A stretch of DNA of 64,000 nucleotides, taken from contig NZ_BCZS01000001.1 in assembly GCF_001598855.1 (NCBI RefSeq), forward strand, positions 124,001 to 188,000, in the 5' to 3' direction. Below, piece after piece: positions 39,620 through 50,013 of this stretch (its first letter is position 1; each line of letters opens with the position of its first letter). The notes beneath the pieces are model-generated. The model was given only the letters and a program-made list of their open reading frames with translations, searched no databases and was not told the origin of the DNA. The position numbers and the translations under genes are program-made. Source of the DNA: Pluralibacter gergoviae ATCC 33028 = NBRC 105706 (lineage in GTDB: Bacteria; Pseudomonadota; Gammaproteobacteria; Enterobacterales; Enterobacteriaceae).

Positions 39620-40666
39620 ATGCGTACGTTAATGATTTCCGCCCTCGCCGCCGTCGTTCTGACGATCGGCGGCTGCGACAGCAGCACTACCCCTACCGCC
39701 GTCACGCCGGCTACCGTACTGGAAGGCAAAACCATGGGCACCTTCTGGCGCGTTAGCGTCATCGGCGTCGACGGCGCCCGCGCCGACGCGCTGCGCCGCA
39801 AGGTCCAGGCCCAGCTGGATGCTGATGATATGCAGCTCTCAACCTGGAAAGCGAACTCTGCGCTGATGCGCTTCAACCGCTCAGACAGCACCGCGCCCTG
39901 GCCGGTGTCCGAGGCTATCGCCGATATCGTCACCGCGTCGCTGCGCATCGGCAGCAAAACCGGCGGCGCAATGGATATTACCGTGGGGCCGCTGGTCAAC
40001 CTGTGGGGCTTTGGCCCGGACAAGCAGCCGGTAAAAACCCCCTCGGCTGAGCAGATTGCCGCCGCGAAGGCGCGCACCGGCCTGCAGCACCTGACGGTGA
40101 TCAATCAGGCCGGCAGCCAGTACCTGCAAAAGGATCTGCCGGGATTGTATGTCGATCTCTCAACGGTGGGAGAGGGCTATGCGGCCGATCACCTGGCGCG
40201 CCTGATGGCGCAGGAGGGGATTTCGCGCTATCTGGTCTCCGTCGGCGGGGCGCTGGTCAGCCGGGGAATGAACGCCAGCGGCAGGCCGTGGCGGGTGGCG
40301 ATTCAGAAGCCCACCGACCGCGAGAATGCGGTGCAGGCCATTGTGGATATTAACGGTCACGGGATCAGCACCTCGGGCAGCTACCGCAACTATTATGAAC
40401 TGGACGGCCGGCGCATTTCCCACGTGATCGATCCGCAGACCGGCGAGCCTATTCAGCACAAGCTGGTGTCGGTGACGGTGATTGCGCCAACGGCCCTTGA
40501 GGCCGACGGCTGGGATACCGGCCTGATGGTGCTGGGCACGGAAAAGGCCAAAGAGGTGGTCCGCGAGCAGGGCCTTGCCGCGTATTTCATCTATAAACAG
40601 GGAGAGACGTTTCAAACCTGGATGTCGCCGCAGTTTAAACCCTTTCTCGTCGGCGACGCAAAGTAG
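39620..40666 (+). CDS. apbE: FAD:protein FMN transferase, lipoprotein
   Basis: Attaches FMN covalently to a threonine of target flavoproteins (Rnf/Nqr subunits) on the periplasmic side. 348 residues from MRTLMISALAAVVLTIGGC, a lipoprotein signal with the lipid cysteine at residue 19. Family marks are GKTMGTFWRV, STVGEGYAADHLA, SVGGALVSRG and HVIDPQTGEPI. The in-frame ATG at 39578 lies before the signal and was not chosen. In E. coli, ada lies between apbE and alkB; here alkB follows after 18 bp. Confidence 0.95.
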   Translation: MRTLMISALAAVVLTIGGCDSSTTPTAVTPATVLEGKTMGTFWRVSVIGVDGARADALRRKVQAQLDADDMQLSTWKANSALMRFNRSDSTAPWPVSEAIADIVTASLRIGSKTGGAMDITVGPLVNLWGFGPDKQPVKTPSAEQIAAAKARTGLQHLTVINQAGSQYLQKDLPGLYVDLSTVGEGYAADHLARLMAQEGISRYLVSVGGALVSRGMNASGRPWRVAIQKPTDRENAVQAIVDINGHGISTSGSYRNYYELDGRRISHVIDPQTGEPIQHKLVSVTVIAPTALEADGWDTGLMVLGTEKAKEVVREQGLAAYFIYKQGETFQTWMSPQFKPFLVGDAK

Positions 40667-40684
40667 CGCTGCGGAGGCATGGCT

Positions 40685-41353
40685 ATGCTGGATCTGTTTG
40701 CTGATACACCGCCCTGGCAGGAGCCGCTGGCGCCGGGCGCCGTCATTCTTCGCCGCCGTGCGCTGGCGGATGCGCCGGGCCTGATGGCTGGCGTGGGCCA
40801 GGTGGTTACCGACTCGCCGCTGCGCCAGATGGTGACGCCGGGCGGCTATACGATGTCCGTTGCCATGAGCAACTGCGGCGAGCTGGGCTGGACCACGGAC
40901 GCGCGCGGCTATCTCTACTCGCCGAGGGATCCGCAGACCGGCAGGCGCTGGCCGGCGATGCCTGACGCTTTCCTGGCGCTGGCCCGGGCCTGCGCCCGCG
41001 AGGCGGGCTATGACGGCTTTGCGCCGGACGCCTGCCTGATCAACCGCTACGCGGTGGGCGCCAAACTCTCCCTGCACCAGGATCGCGACGAAAAAGACCT
41101 CGGCGCGCCCATTGTTTCCGTCTCGCTGGGGCTGCCCGCCGTGTTTCAGTTCGGCGGCCTGCAGCGCAGCGATCCGCTGCGCCGCCTGCTGCTCGAGCAC
41201 GGCGACGTGGTGGTGTGGGGCGGGCCGTCCCGGCTTTTCTATCACGGCATTCAGCCGCTAAAGGCGGGCGATCACCCGCTGACCGGCGCCTGCCGGATCA
41301 ATCTCACTTTCCGCCAGACCGGCAGCGGCAATAAAAATAAGAATTATTCTTGA
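40685..41353 (+). CDS. alkB: AlkB, oxidative DNA dealkylase
   Basis: Fe(II)/2-oxoglutarate dioxygenase that repairs 1-methyladenine and 3-methylcytosine. From MLDLFADTPPWQEPL the protein is 222 residues (E. coli 216). The iron ligands are in LHQDRDE and FYHGIQP, and the oxoglutarate arginine is in NLTFRQ. The start at 40685 suits the ggagg at 40673-40677; the ATG at 40679 would be only 1 base away. In E. coli alkB is the second gene of ada-alkB; here ada is absent, so promoter control must differ. Confidence 0.95.
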   Translation: MLDLFADTPPWQEPLAPGAVILRRRALADAPGLMAGVGQVVTDSPLRQMVTPGGYTMSVAMSNCGELGWTTDARGYLYSPRDPQTGRRWPAMPDAFLALARACAREAGYDGFAPDACLINRYAVGAKLSLHQDRDEKDLGAPIVSVSLGLPAVFQFGGLQRSDPLRRLLLEHGDVVVWGGPSRLFYHGIQPLKAGDHPLTGACRINLTFRQTGSGNKNKNYS

Positions 41354-41410
41354 TGTCGTCCGCCGCCCGTTTAAACTGCGGGCTGTTTTGTGTTTGTCCG
41401 GGAAACTGAT

Positions 41411-43054
41411 ATGCAACTCCTCCTTCTGGTCTGGCGGCAGTACCGCTGGCCGTTTCTTGCGGTGATGGCGCTGAGTATGCTGAGCGCCGCCCTCGGCATC
41501 GGGCTTATCGCCTTCATCAACCAGCGGCTGATCGCAAGCGTAGACGTCTCGCTGCGGGTGCTGCCGGAGTTTCTCGGTTTACTGCTGCTGCTGATGGCGG
41601 TGACCCTCGGCTCCCAGCTGGCGCTGACCGCGCTCGGCCACCATTTTGTCTACCGCCTGCGCGGAGAGTTTATCAAGCGCCTCCTCGACACCCATGTGGA
41701 GCAGGTCGACAGGATCGGCAGCGCCGCACTGCTGGCGGCCCTGACCAGCGACGTGCGCAATATCACCGTTGCCTTTGTCCGCCTGCCCGAACTGGTGCAG
41801 GGGATCGTTCTTACCCTCGGCTCTGCGGCCTGGCTTGCCTGGCTGTCGGGAAAAATGCTGCTGGTCACGGCGCTGTGGCTGGCGCTGACTATCTGGGGCG
41901 GCTTCGCGCTGGTCTCGCGCGTCTATAAGCATCTGGCAACCCTGCGCGAGACGGAGGATAAGCTGCACGGCGATTACCAGACGGTGCTGGAAGGACGCAA
42001 GGAGCTGGCCCTCAACCGCGAGCGGGCGGAGTACGTCTACCGCCAGCAATTCTTACCCGACGCCCGCGAGTATCGCCACCACATTATCCGCGCCGATACC
42101 TTCCACCTCAGCGCCGTGAACTGGTCCAATATTATGATGCTCGGCGCGATCGGCCTGGTATTCTGGATGGCCAACGGTCTGGGCTGGGCCAACACCGCGA
42201 TCGCCGCCACCTACTCGCTGACGCTGCTGTTTCTGCGCACGCCGCTGCTCTCCGCCGTCGGTGCGCTGCCGACGCTGCTCAGCGCCGAGGTCGCCTTCAA
42301 CAAGCTCGCGCAGTTTTCGCTGGCGCCCTATCGCGCCGACTTTCCCCGCCCCCGGGCCCGCCGCGGCTGGCAGACGCTGGAGCTGTGCGAGGTGACGTTC
42401 TGCTATCAGGACGGCGCCTTTGCCGTCGGGCCGATTAACCTGACCCTGCGGCGCGGAGAAAACGTGTTTCTGATCGGCGGCAACGGCAGCGGCAAGTCAA
42501 CGCTCGCGATGCTGCTGACCGGGCTTTATCAGCCCGCCGCCGGGCAGATCCTGGTGGACGGCGAGCCGCTGGCCGCAGAGCATCCGGAGGCGTACCGCAG
42601 CCTCTTCTCGGCGGTGTTTACCGACGTCAGCCTGTTTGCACAGCTGCTCGGCCCCGGCGGCGGGCAGGCGGATCCGGCGCTGGTGGCGAAGTGGCTGGCG
42701 CATCTGCAGATGGAGGAAAAGCTTGAGCTGAAAGCGGGGCGGATCCTCAACCTGCAGCTGTCGAAGGGGCAAAAAAAGCGCGTGGCCCTGCTGCTGGCCC
42801 TGGCCGAAGAGCGGGATATTCTGCTGCTCGACGAGTGGGCGGCGGACCAGGACCCGCACTTTCGCCGCGAATTTTACCAGGTGCTGCTGCCGCTGATGCA
42901 AAAGATGGGCAAAACCCTGTTTGCCATCAGCCACGACGACAGCTACTTCAGGCACGCCGACAGGCTGCTGGAAATGCGCGGCGGCAGGCTGTACGAGCTT
43001 GAGGGCGACGCGCGCGAGGCCGCTACCCGCGACGCGGTAGCGCGCACCGCCTGA
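41411..43054 (+). CDS. yojI: YojI, ABC exporter (microcin J25 efflux)
   Basis: 547 residues, the E. coli length, from [13 protein letters not shown]. An N-terminal six-span membrane domain is followed by an ABC ATPase with Walker [10 protein letters not shown], signature [18 protein letters not shown] and Walker [13 protein letters not shown]. In E. coli YojI exports microcin J25 with TolC. The frame reaches seven codons further upstream without support. A strong terminator follows. Confidence 0.94.
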   Translation: MQLLLLVWRQYRWPFLAVMALSMLSAALGIGLIAFINQRLIASVDVSLRVLPEFLGLLLLLMAVTLGSQLALTALGHHFVYRLRGEFIKRLLDTHVEQVDRIGSAALLAALTSDVRNITVAFVRLPELVQGIVLTLGSAAWLAWLSGKMLLVTALWLALTIWGGFALVSRVYKHLATLRETEDKLHGDYQTVLEGRKELALNRERAEYVYRQQFLPDAREYRHHIIRADTFHLSAVNWSNIMMLGAIGLVFWMANGLGWANTAIAATYSLTLLFLRTPLLSAVGALPTLLSAEVAFNKLAQFSLAPYRADFPRPRARRGWQTLELCEVTFCYQDGAFAVGPINLTLRRGENVFLIGGNGSGKSTLAMLLTGLYQPAAGQILVDGEPLAAEHPEAYRSLFSAVFTDVSLFAQLLGPGGGQADPALVAKWLAHLQMEEKLELKAGRILNLQLSKGQKKRVALLLALAEERDILLLDEWAADQDPHFRREFYQVLLPLMQKMGKTLFAISHDDSYFRHADRLLEMRGGRLYELEGDAREAATRDAVARTA

Positions 43055-43083
43055 TAAAAAAGCCGCGCCCGGCGCGGCTTTTG
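43055..43083 (+). terminator. yojI intrinsic terminator
   Basis: Stem agccgcgcc/ggcgcggct with A-run before and T-run after, immediately past the yojI stop. Confidence 0.88.
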
Positions 43084-43180
43084 GCCTCTTTTTCGCCACT
43101 TGATCGGCGGCGTGTTATTTTTTATCACGGCCCGCGCTATTCTTAGTGGCTGGTCCCCCCGTAAAAGGATTTCCCTGCCG

Positions 43181-44617
43181 ATGCCCGTGTTTCATAAAAA
43201 CAGCGCCAGAGTTCGCGATGAAGAGCGCGCCCGTCTTATCTGGCTGCTGACCACCGATAAAGCCATTACCTCGGCGCTGACCGGCAAGCTGACCCTCGCC
43301 GAGCAGTATGATGAGGGGCGGCTGGCGGACGACATTGCCGAAGTCGGCGCCCTGGTGGCCCACCTTCCCGCGCCCGACCTGGCGGATACCCTGGAAGCGC
43401 TGCCCAGCGAGGAGCGCCACGCCCTGTGGGGGCTGGTGGACAACGACAAGCGGGGTAAAGTGCTGCACGAAGCGTCGGAAAGCGTCTGGGACGATCTGAT
43501 TGAAGGGATGAGCGATAGGGCGCTGATTGACGCCCTGGAAGGGCTGGATATTGATGAAAAAATCTACCTCGTTCAGCACCTGCCGCGCAATCTGACCGGC
43601 CGCCTGCTGACCACGCTGCCGCCGGGCGAGCGCGCCAGGGTGCGCCAGGTGATGAACTATCAGCAGGACAGCGTCGGGGCGATCATGGAGTTCGAGGTGA
43701 TCACCATCCGCCCGGCGGTGACCCTCGGCGCCGTGCAGCGCTATCTGCGGCGGCTTGGCAAAATGCCCGAGAACACCGACAAGCTGTTCGTCACCGACCG
43801 CAATCAGGTGCTGGTGGGCGAGCTCAGCCTGCAGACGATCCTTCTTCACCCGGCCAGCCGCCTGGTCAGCGATATGATGGACAGCGCCCCGGTGACCTTC
43901 CATCCGCAGGAGGATCCTGAGAAGGTGGCCCGCACCTTCGAACGTGACAACCTGTTAAGCGCCGGGGTGGTGGATGACGCGGGCAAGCTGCTGGGCCGCC
44001 TGACCATCGACGAGATCGTCGACGTGGTGTACGAGGAGACGGATAACGATATTCGCCAGATGAGCGGGCTGAGCAACGAAGAAGACGTCTTCGCGCCCAT
44101 CGGTAAGGCGGTAAAAACCCGCTGGGCGTGGCTGGCGGTGAATCTCTGCACGGCCTTTATCGCCTCGCGGGTGATCGACGGCTTTGAAGACACCATCGCC
44201 AAGCTGGTGGCGCTGGCCTCGCTGATGCCGATCGTGGCCGGCATTGGCGGCAATACCGGCAACCAGACCATCACCATGATCGTCCGGGCGCTGGCGCTGC
44301 AGCATATTCAGCCGGGCAACTTCTCTTTTCTTATTCTGCGCGAAATGGGCGTGGCGCTGATCAACGGCCTGGTGTGGGGCGGCATTATGGGGCTGGTCAC
44401 CTGGGGTCTGTACCATGACCCGGCGCTCGGCGCGGTGATGATGCTGGCAATGGTGCTTAACCTGCTGGTGGCCTCCCTGATGGGCGTACTGATCCCGATG
44501 GTGATGCTCAGGCTGGGGCGCGACCCGGCGGTCGGCTCCAGCGTGCTGATCACCGCCATCACCGACACCGGCGGTTTCTTTATTTTTCTTGGACTGGCGA
44601 CGCTGTTTCTGATTTAA
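43181..44617 (+). CDS. mgtE: MgtE-family magnesium transporter
   Basis: 478-residue inner-membrane channel. The N-terminal MgtE superhelix (residues 25-140) contains LEGLDIDEKIYLVQHLP. A CBS pair follows, with MDSAPVTFHPQEDP and LGRLTIDEIVDVV. Five membrane segments start at VNLCTAFIASRVIDG and carry the selectivity signature GGNTGNQT. The start at 43181 follows aaaagga; upstream ATG 43100 is before it. E. coli has no mgtE here. Its last 38 bases overlap the convergent SulP gene. Confidence 0.9.
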   Translation: MPVFHKNSARVRDEERARLIWLLTTDKAITSALTGKLTLAEQYDEGRLADDIAEVGALVAHLPAPDLADTLEALPSEERHALWGLVDNDKRGKVLHEASESVWDDLIEGMSDRALIDALEGLDIDEKIYLVQHLPRNLTGRLLTTLPPGERARVRQVMNYQQDSVGAIMEFEVITIRPAVTLGAVQRYLRRLGKMPENTDKLFVTDRNQVLVGELSLQTILLHPASRLVSDMMDSAPVTFHPQEDPEKVARTFERDNLLSAGVVDDAGKLLGRLTIDEIVDVVYEETDNDIRQMSGLSNEEDVFAPIGKAVKTRWAWLAVNLCTAFIASRVIDGFEDTIAKLVALASLMPIVAGIGGNTGNQTITMIVRALALQHIQPGNFSFLILREMGVALINGLVWGGIMGLVTWGLYHDPALGAVMMLAMVLNLLVASLMGVLIPMVMLRLGRDPAVGSSVLITAITDTGGFFIFLGLATLFLI

Positions 44618-45827
44618 GCGCGTGGCGGCGGCGAATGCGCCCCGGCACCAGCGCCATGGCAATGAGCCCTGCCAGTACGCCGATGGCGAGGTTGCCGGTG
44701 CCGACGGTGGCGGCAACCGTCACCAGCATTACCAACGTTGCCGACCAAGGCGTCTGCTTCAGGACGCCAGGCTGAACGCTGTGCCAGCTGAAGGTTTTTA
44801 CCGCCACAATCACCATGATCCCCGCCAGTACCGCCATCGGAATTTTGGCCATCACCTCGCTCAGCGCCGTCACCAGCAGCAGAAGCACCAGCCCGGCAAC
44901 GGCGGTGGATACCCGCGAGCGCCCCTTACCCATTTCAACATTAACAATTGTCTGGCCGATCATCGCGCAGCCGGCGATGCCGCCAAAGAACCCGGCGAGG
45001 ATGTTGGCCACGCCCAGCCCGGCGCTCTCCCGCGATTTGTTTGACGGCGTGGCGGTCAGGTCATCCACCAGCTTTGCGGTCAGCAGCGACTCCATCAGTC
45101 CGACAAAAGCAATGCTCAGCGCGCAGGGCCAGATAATTTGCAGCGTCTGCAGATTAAGCGGCACCAGCAGCGCGGTCAGGCCCGGCAGGCCGCCGCTCAT
45201 CGACCCTTCGTCACCGACGGTGGGCAGCGGCTGTCCGCTGTAGAACGCTGCCACGGTCAGAAGCACCACCGCGATCAGCGGGGAGGGAATGCTCTTAACG
45301 ACCCTGGGAGCAAAGAGGACGATCAGCAGGGTCGCGGCGAACAGCCCCAGAATCAGCGGGCTGCGGCTCCAGAAGTGCGGAACCTGGGCAAAAAAGATCA
45401 GGATCCCCAGCGCATTCACGAAACCGGTCATCACCGCCTGCGGGATGAAACGCATCAGCCTCGCCATTCCCAGCGCGCCAAAGGCAATCTGAATGATCCC
45501 GGCCAGCACCACCGCCGGCAGGATATAGCCGACGCCGTACTGGTGGACCATCGGCCCAATGACCAGCGCCACCGAACCCGCGGCGGCGGTGACCATCGCC
45601 GGGCGGCCGCCGAGCGCGGACATGGCGAGGCAGAGCACGACCGAGGCGATCAGGCTTACTTTCGGGTCAACGCCTGCGATGACTGAAAACGAAATCACTT
45701 CCGGGATCAGCGCCAGGGCGGTGATCACGCCGGCCAGCGATTCGCGGGTCAGCAGTGCGGGCGAGCGCAGAATATCGGCAACGGCGTGGCGCTGCGCGGT
45801 AGCGGGGGAAGCAGGGGTCATTGGCAT
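44580..45827 (-). CDS. SulP-family anion transporter lacking a STAS domain
   Basis: 415-residue inner-membrane transporter. Family features: the N-terminal LTRESLAGVITALALIPEVISFSVIAGV, then GGRPAMVTAAAGSVALVIGPMV, and PSNKSRESAGLGVANILAGFFGGIAGCAMIGQT. Typical bacterial SulP proteins carry a cytoplasmic STAS domain after the last span. Here the protein ends about 20 residues after it (RIRRRHALKSETASPVQEK). Substrate (sulfate, bicarbonate or a dicarboxylate) cannot be read from sequence. Confidence 0.88.
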   Translation of the reverse strand: MPMTPASPATAQRHAVADILRSPALLTRESLAGVITALALIPEVISFSVIAGVDPKVSLIASVVLCLAMSALGGRPAMVTAAAGSVALVIGPMVHQYGVGYILPAVVLAGIIQIAFGALGMARLMRFIPQAVMTGFVNALGILIFFAQVPHFWSRSPLILGLFAATLLIVLFAPRVVKSIPSPLIAVVLLTVAAFYSGQPLPTVGDEGSMSGGLPGLTALLVPLNLQTLQIIWPCALSIAFVGLMESLLTAKLVDDLTATPSNKSRESAGLGVANILAGFFGGIAGCAMIGQTIVNVEMGKGRSRVSTAVAGLVLLLLVTALSEVMAKIPMAVLAGIMVIVAVKTFSWHSVQPGVLKQTPWSATLVMLVTVAATVGTGNLAIGVLAGLIAMALVPGRIRRRHALKSETASPVQEK

Positions 45828-46099
45828 AGTAACTATAAGGTTATGGATGGTGTGATTTCTATAAGCAATGGTGTGTGTCTGAAGTCACAAAACGGTCGAT
45901 TTTAGCGCGTTGAGTCACACTTATCCAGTACCCTTTTTCATTTGAGAGATACATTTATTAAACATTTTTCTAACAGATCTCAAAATCAAACTTAAACTTT
46001 AAACAATATTTAAATTTATCATCACGAGTGATAACGTGGTGATCCCCGAATCGTTTCACCTGCGCTATAGAAAACGCGCGTACAGTAAGGCTCAATACG
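45828..46099. promoter_or_regulatory. sulP/mqo divergent control region
   Basis: 272 bases between divergent genes. A possible CRP site, TGTGT-CTGAAG-TCACA (one mismatch), is at 45874-45889, closer to the sulP start than to mqo. The middle is AT-rich (aaacttaaactttaaacaatattt). The mqo start has a short gtaagg-type ribosome-binding site. No gene is seen. Confidence 0.45.
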
Positions 46100-47755
46100 A
46101 TGACTAAAAAAATGGCCGTACGACGCTCACTGGCGGCTGGTTCGCATGCCGAAAATCAGGCAGAGCAGGCCGGTCTGCGTACCGAGCACCAGACGGATGT
46201 ATTGTTGATTGGCGGTGGCATCATGAGTGCCACTCTGGGCACCTGGCTTCAGGAACTGGAGCCGGAGTGGTCGCTTACCATGGTCGAACGCATGGATAGC
46301 GTAGCCTCAGAAAGCTCCAACGGCTGGAATAACGCCGGCACCGGCCACGCCGCGCTGATGGAGCTTAACTATACGCCGCAGAAAAGCGACGGGTCGGTCA
46401 GCGTTGATAAAGCCATTGCCATCAATGAGGCCTTCCAGGTCTCCCGCCAGTTCTGGGCCCATCAGGTCACCCGCGGGGTGCTGCGCCAGCCGAAAACGTT
46501 TATTAATACTGTTCCGCACATGAGCTTTGTCTGGGGCGAAGAGAACGTTAACTTCCTGCGCGCCCGCTACGCCGCGCTCCAGCAGTACCCCCAGTTTCAG
46601 GGGATGCGCTATTCCGAAGATCGCGAGCAGATCGGCCAGTGGGCGCCGCTGGTGATGGAGGGCCGCGACCCGCAGCAGAAAGTGGCCGCCACGCGCACCG
46701 AAATTGGTACCGACGTTAACTACGGGGAGATCACCCGCCAGCTGATTGACGGCCTGAGCCGGCACGATAACTTCTCGCTGCAGCTCAACACCGCGGTGCG
46801 CCGCTTTAAGCGCAACGCCGACAACAGCTGGACAGTCACCGTTTCTGATGCCAAAGATCGCCGCAAGTGGCGAAAAATCCGCGCAAAATTTATCTTTATC
46901 GGCGCCGGCGGCGCGGCGCTCAAGCTGCTGCAGCAGACCGGCATTCCGCAGGCCAAAGAGTACGCCGGCTTTCCGGTGGGCGGCCAGTTTATGGTGTGCG
47001 AAAACCCGGATATCGCCACCCACCATCTTGCGAAGGTGTACGGTAAGGCCTCCGTCGGCGCGCCGCCGATGTCGGTTCCGCACATCGACACCCGCATCAT
47101 CGACGGCAAGCGGGTGGTGCTGTTCGGGCCTTTTGCCACCTTCTCGACCCGGTTTCTTAAAAACGGCTCGCTGTGGGACCTGATGGCCTCCACCAACGCC
47201 TCCAACATTATGCCGATGCTCAACGTCGGCCTCGATAACTTCGACCTGGTGAAGTACCTGGTCGGCCAGGTGCTGCAGACCGACAAAGAGCGGCTGGCGG
47301 CCCTGCAGGCCTACTACCCGCAGGCGAAAAAAGAGGACTGGCGGCTGTGGCAGGCCGGGCAGCGGGTGCAGATCATCAAGCGCGATCCTGTGAAGGGCGG
47401 CGTGCTGCGCCTGGGTACCGAAGTGGTCAGCGACGACGAAGGCACGGTCGCGGCCCTGCTGGGCGCTTCGCCCGGCGCGTCGACGGCGGCGCCGATTATG
47501 CTGCAGCTGATGGAGCAGGTCTTTAAGGATAAGGTCCGCACCCCGGCGTGGCAGGAGAAGCTGCGGGCGGTAGTGCCGGGCTACGGCAGCGGCGCGCGCG
47601 ATCCGGATGCGGCGGCGAAATCGCTGGCGTGGACCAGCGAGGTGCTGGGCCTGAAGTATGACGCGCGGATGCAGGCGGACCCCGTGCCGCCGGTTGAGCG
47701 GGTGCCTGCGCCAGCGAAGGTACAGGAAAAAGAGATCGCCGATATCGCCCTGTGA
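46100..47755 (+). CDS. mqo: Malate:quinone oxidoreductase
   Basis: Membrane-associated FAD enzyme oxidising malate to oxaloacetate with electrons to quinone, part of the TCA cycle. 551 residues (E. coli 548). The FAD motif is [19 protein letters not shown] at residues 33-51. Family segments [30 protein letters not shown] and [16 protein letters not shown] are present. In E. coli mqo lies between yojI and eco; here mgtE/sulP and the meta-cleavage operon are inserted on either side. Confidence 0.97.
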   Translation: MTKKMAVRRSLAAGSHAENQAEQAGLRTEHQTDVLLIGGGIMSATLGTWLQELEPEWSLTMVERMDSVASESSNGWNNAGTGHAALMELNYTPQKSDGSVSVDKAIAINEAFQVSRQFWAHQVTRGVLRQPKTFINTVPHMSFVWGEENVNFLRARYAALQQYPQFQGMRYSEDREQIGQWAPLVMEGRDPQQKVAATRTEIGTDVNYGEITRQLIDGLSRHDNFSLQLNTAVRRFKRNADNSWTVTVSDAKDRRKWRKIRAKFIFIGAGGAALKLLQQTGIPQAKEYAGFPVGGQFMVCENPDIATHHLAKVYGKASVGAPPMSVPHIDTRIIDGKRVVLFGPFATFSTRFLKNGSLWDLMASTNASNIMPMLNVGLDNFDLVKYLVGQVLQTDKERLAALQAYYPQAKKEDWRLWQAGQRVQIIKRDPVKGGVLRLGTEVVSDDEGTVAALLGASPGASTAAPIMLQLMEQVFKDKVRTPAWQEKLRAVVPGYGSGARDPDAAAKSLAWTSEVLGLKYDARMQADPVPPVERVPAPAKVQEKEIADIAL

Positions 47756-47760
47756 GAACA

Positions 47761-47785
47761 GCCCCGCTTCACGGCGAAGCGGGGC
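47761..47785. terminator. GC hairpin between mqo and dmpG
   Basis: Perfect 10-bp stem gccccgcttc/gaagcggggc with a 5-base loop, lying in the 36-bp gap between the convergent stops of mqo and the aldolase gene. No long T-run follows, so termination strength is uncertain. Confidence 0.7.
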
Positions 47786-47791
47786 GCTTCG

Positions 47792-48808
47792 TCAGCGGTT
47801 GCGCAGATCCAGCGCAACGTCGACGATCATATCCTCCTGACCGCCCACCATCTTACGCTTGCCAAGCTCGACCAGAATATCCACGGTATTGAGATGATAC
47901 TTCTGCGCGGCGGTCTCCGCGTGGCGTAAAAAGCTTGAGTAGACGCCCGCGTAGCCGAGGGCCAGCGTATCGCGATCGAGACGCACCGGGCGCGTTTGCA
48001 GCGGCCGGACGATGTTTTCCGCCGCGTCCATCAGGCGGTAAAGATCGCAGCCGTGCCGCCAGCCGAGCTTATTGGCCACGGCAATGAACGCCTCCAGCGG
48101 CGCATTGCCCGCGCCGGCGCCCATCCCCGCAAGGCTTGCGTCGATGCGATCGCAGCCCTCTTCAACCGCCACCACGGAGTTGGCAACGCCCAGCGCCAGG
48201 TTGTGGTGCGCATGCATACCGGTCAGGGTTTCCGGCCTGAGCACCTCCTTCAGCGCGCGGAAGCGGGCGCGGACATCGTCCATGGTCATCGCCCCGGCGG
48301 AGTCCACCACGTAGATGCAGGTGGCGCCGTAGCTCTCCATCAGCTTGGCCTGTTTTGCCAGATTTTGCGGCGTGGTCATGTGGCTCATCATCAGAAAGCC
48401 GACCGTATCCATCCCCAGCAGGCGCGCCTGCTCGATATGCTGGCGCGAAACATCGGCCTCGGTGCAGTGGGTCGCCACGCGTACCAGGCGAACGCCTGCA
48501 TCGTGGGCGTTGTGCAGATCGTGCACGGTACCGATGCCCGGGATCAGCAGCGTCGCCAGCATCGCCCGCGAGGTTGACTCGGCGGCGGCGGCGATCATCT
48601 CCAGATCGGAATGTTTGCTGAAGCCGTAGTTAAAGCTGGAGCCTGACAGGCCGTCGCCGTGGGCGATTTCAATGGAGTCCACGCCGGCCCGATCCAGCGC
48701 GCTGACCACGGCGCGGATCTGCTCCAGCGTATACTGATGGCGGACGGCGTGGCTGCCGTCGCGCAGCGTGACGTCGGAAATAAACAGTTTTTTCTCAATT
48801 GCGCTCAT
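47792..48808 (-). CDS. dmpG: 4-Hydroxy-2-oxovalerate aldolase
   Basis: Divalent-metal aldolase cleaving 4-hydroxy-2-oxovalerate to pyruvate and acetaldehyde. 338 residues. The HMGL-type barrel starts with [13 protein letters not shown] (catalytic Arg16, metal Asp17, His20), and the metal histidines are in [11 protein letters not shown]. The C-terminal domain binds DmpF, forming the channel that passes acetaldehyde directly. Last gene of the operon, 10 bp after dmpF. MhpE-type enzymes are close relatives; operon context favours DmpG. Confidence 0.95.
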   Translation of the reverse strand: MSAIEKKLFISDVTLRDGSHAVRHQYTLEQIRAVVSALDRAGVDSIEIAHGDGLSGSSFNYGFSKHSDLEMIAAAAESTSRAMLATLLIPGIGTVHDLHNAHDAGVRLVRVATHCTEADVSRQHIEQARLLGMDTVGFLMMSHMTTPQNLAKQAKLMESYGATCIYVVDSAGAMTMDDVRARFRALKEVLRPETLTGMHAHHNLALGVANSVVAVEEGCDRIDASLAGMGAGAGNAPLEAFIAVANKLGWRHGCDLYRLMDAAENIVRPLQTRPVRLDRDTLALGYAGVYSSFLRHAETAAQKYHLNTVDILVELGKRKMVGGQEDMIVDVALDLRNR

Positions 48809-48818
48809 CGCCAGCTCC

Positions 48819-49751
48819 TTACAGTAAACGCGTTTGCGCCAGACGCTCTGCGCAGGCCTTAGCGGCAGAGGTCATGATATCCAGATTCCCGGCGTAGGCG
48901 GGGAGGTAGTCCGCGGCGCCTTCCACTTCAATGAAGATTGACGTTTTTAAGCCCGTCATACGCCCCAGGCCGGGGATGGTGAGCGGATTATTGTCGTCAA
49001 ACAGATCGAACTGCACTTTCTGCTTCAGGCGATAGCCGGGCACGTATTTCTGAATAGCGGCGGCCATCTCCTCCACGCTCGCCTCAATCGCGGCGCGGTC
49101 GGCCGGATCGCTGAGGGTAAAGACGGTATCGCGCATCATCACCGGCGGTTCGGCAGGATTGAGCACGATGATGGCCTTACCGCGCGTGGCGCCGCCGACT
49201 TTCTCTATTGCGCTGGAGGTTGTTTCGGTGAACTCATCAATGTTGGCGCGGGTGCCGGGGCCCGCGGAGCGGCTGGATATTGACGCTACAATTTCGGCGT
49301 AGTGCACTTTCGTGACCCGGGAGACGGCGGCAACCATCGGAATGGTCGCCTGGCCGCCGCAGGTCACCATATTGATGTTGGGCGCATCCAACTGGTCATT
49401 GAGGTTGATCGCCGGCACCACGTAGGGGCCGATAGCCGCGGGCGTTAAGTCAATCACCCGCACGCCGTGCTGCTGAAGCAGCTGATTATTGTGCAGATGC
49501 GCCGAGGCCGACGTGGCGTCAAAAACGATTTTGATGTCGCTGAAGCCGGGCATGGCAATCAGCCCCTCCACGCCGCTGCTGATGGCGGTCACGCCCATGC
49601 GCGCGGCGCGCGCCAGGCCGTCTGATGCCGGGTCGATGCCGACCAGCGCGGCAACCTCCAGGCTGGCGCTGTTATGCAGAATTTTTATCATCAAATCGGT
49701 GCCGATATTGCCCGAACCGATAATGGCGACTTTTACCTTTCCCTGACTCAT
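48819..49751 (-). CDS. dmpF: Acylating acetaldehyde dehydrogenase
   Basis: NAD- and CoA-dependent oxidation of acetaldehyde to acetyl-CoA, physically coupled to DmpG. 310 residues. NAD motif [13 protein letters not shown] at residues 8-20 and catalytic Cys131 ([11 protein letters not shown]). The [20 protein letters not shown] block is family-typical. It starts 4 bases before the dmpI stop. Confidence 0.95.
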   Translation of the reverse strand: MSQGKVKVAIIGSGNIGTDLMIKILHNSASLEVAALVGIDPASDGLARAARMGVTAISSGVEGLIAMPGFSDIKIVFDATSASAHLHNNQLLQQHGVRVIDLTPAAIGPYVVPAINLNDQLDAPNINMVTCGGQATIPMVAAVSRVTKVHYAEIVASISSRSAGPGTRANIDEFTETTSSAIEKVGGATRGKAIIVLNPAEPPVMMRDTVFTLSDPADRAAIEASVEEMAAAIQKYVPGYRLKQKVQFDLFDDNNPLTIPGLGRMTGLKTSIFIEVEGAADYLPAYAGNLDIMTSAAKACAERLAQTRLL

Positions 49752-49951
49752 TTGCTATCGCCTCCCGCCGCTTTTCCTTTTGCCTTACCCGCGACGCCCC
49801 AGTGGCTCGCAGGCAGCTCGTAAATCAGCACCCGCACGCTTTCGCGCGGCGCGTCCAGCGCCTGTACGGCGCCGTCGGTGAGTGCGGCAATAAGTTTCTC
49901 TTTCTGGGCGTCGCTGCGCCCTTCGATAAGGTTGACCTGAATAATTGGCAT
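49748..49951 (-). CDS. dmpI: 4-Oxalocrotonate tautomerase
   Basis: 67-residue tautomerase that isomerises 4-oxalocrotonate between its enol and keto forms. The catalytic proline must be N-terminal after Met removal. This fixes the start at 49951 ([18 protein letters not shown]), not at 49993, where the frame opens. Arg11 of the family is represented in EGRS. The C-terminal tail [19 protein letters not shown] is a few residues longer and more basic than in the 62-residue Pseudomonas enzyme. Confidence 0.94.
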   Translation of the reverse strand: MPIIQVNLIEGRSDAQKEKLIAALTDGAVQALDAPRESVRVLIYELPASHWGVAGKAKGKAAGGDSK

Positions 49952-50013
49952 TGTTTTTTTCCCCGGTGCTGGCAGGCGCCTCTGCGGCTGCAAAAGCGCC
50001 TGTAATCATGTAA

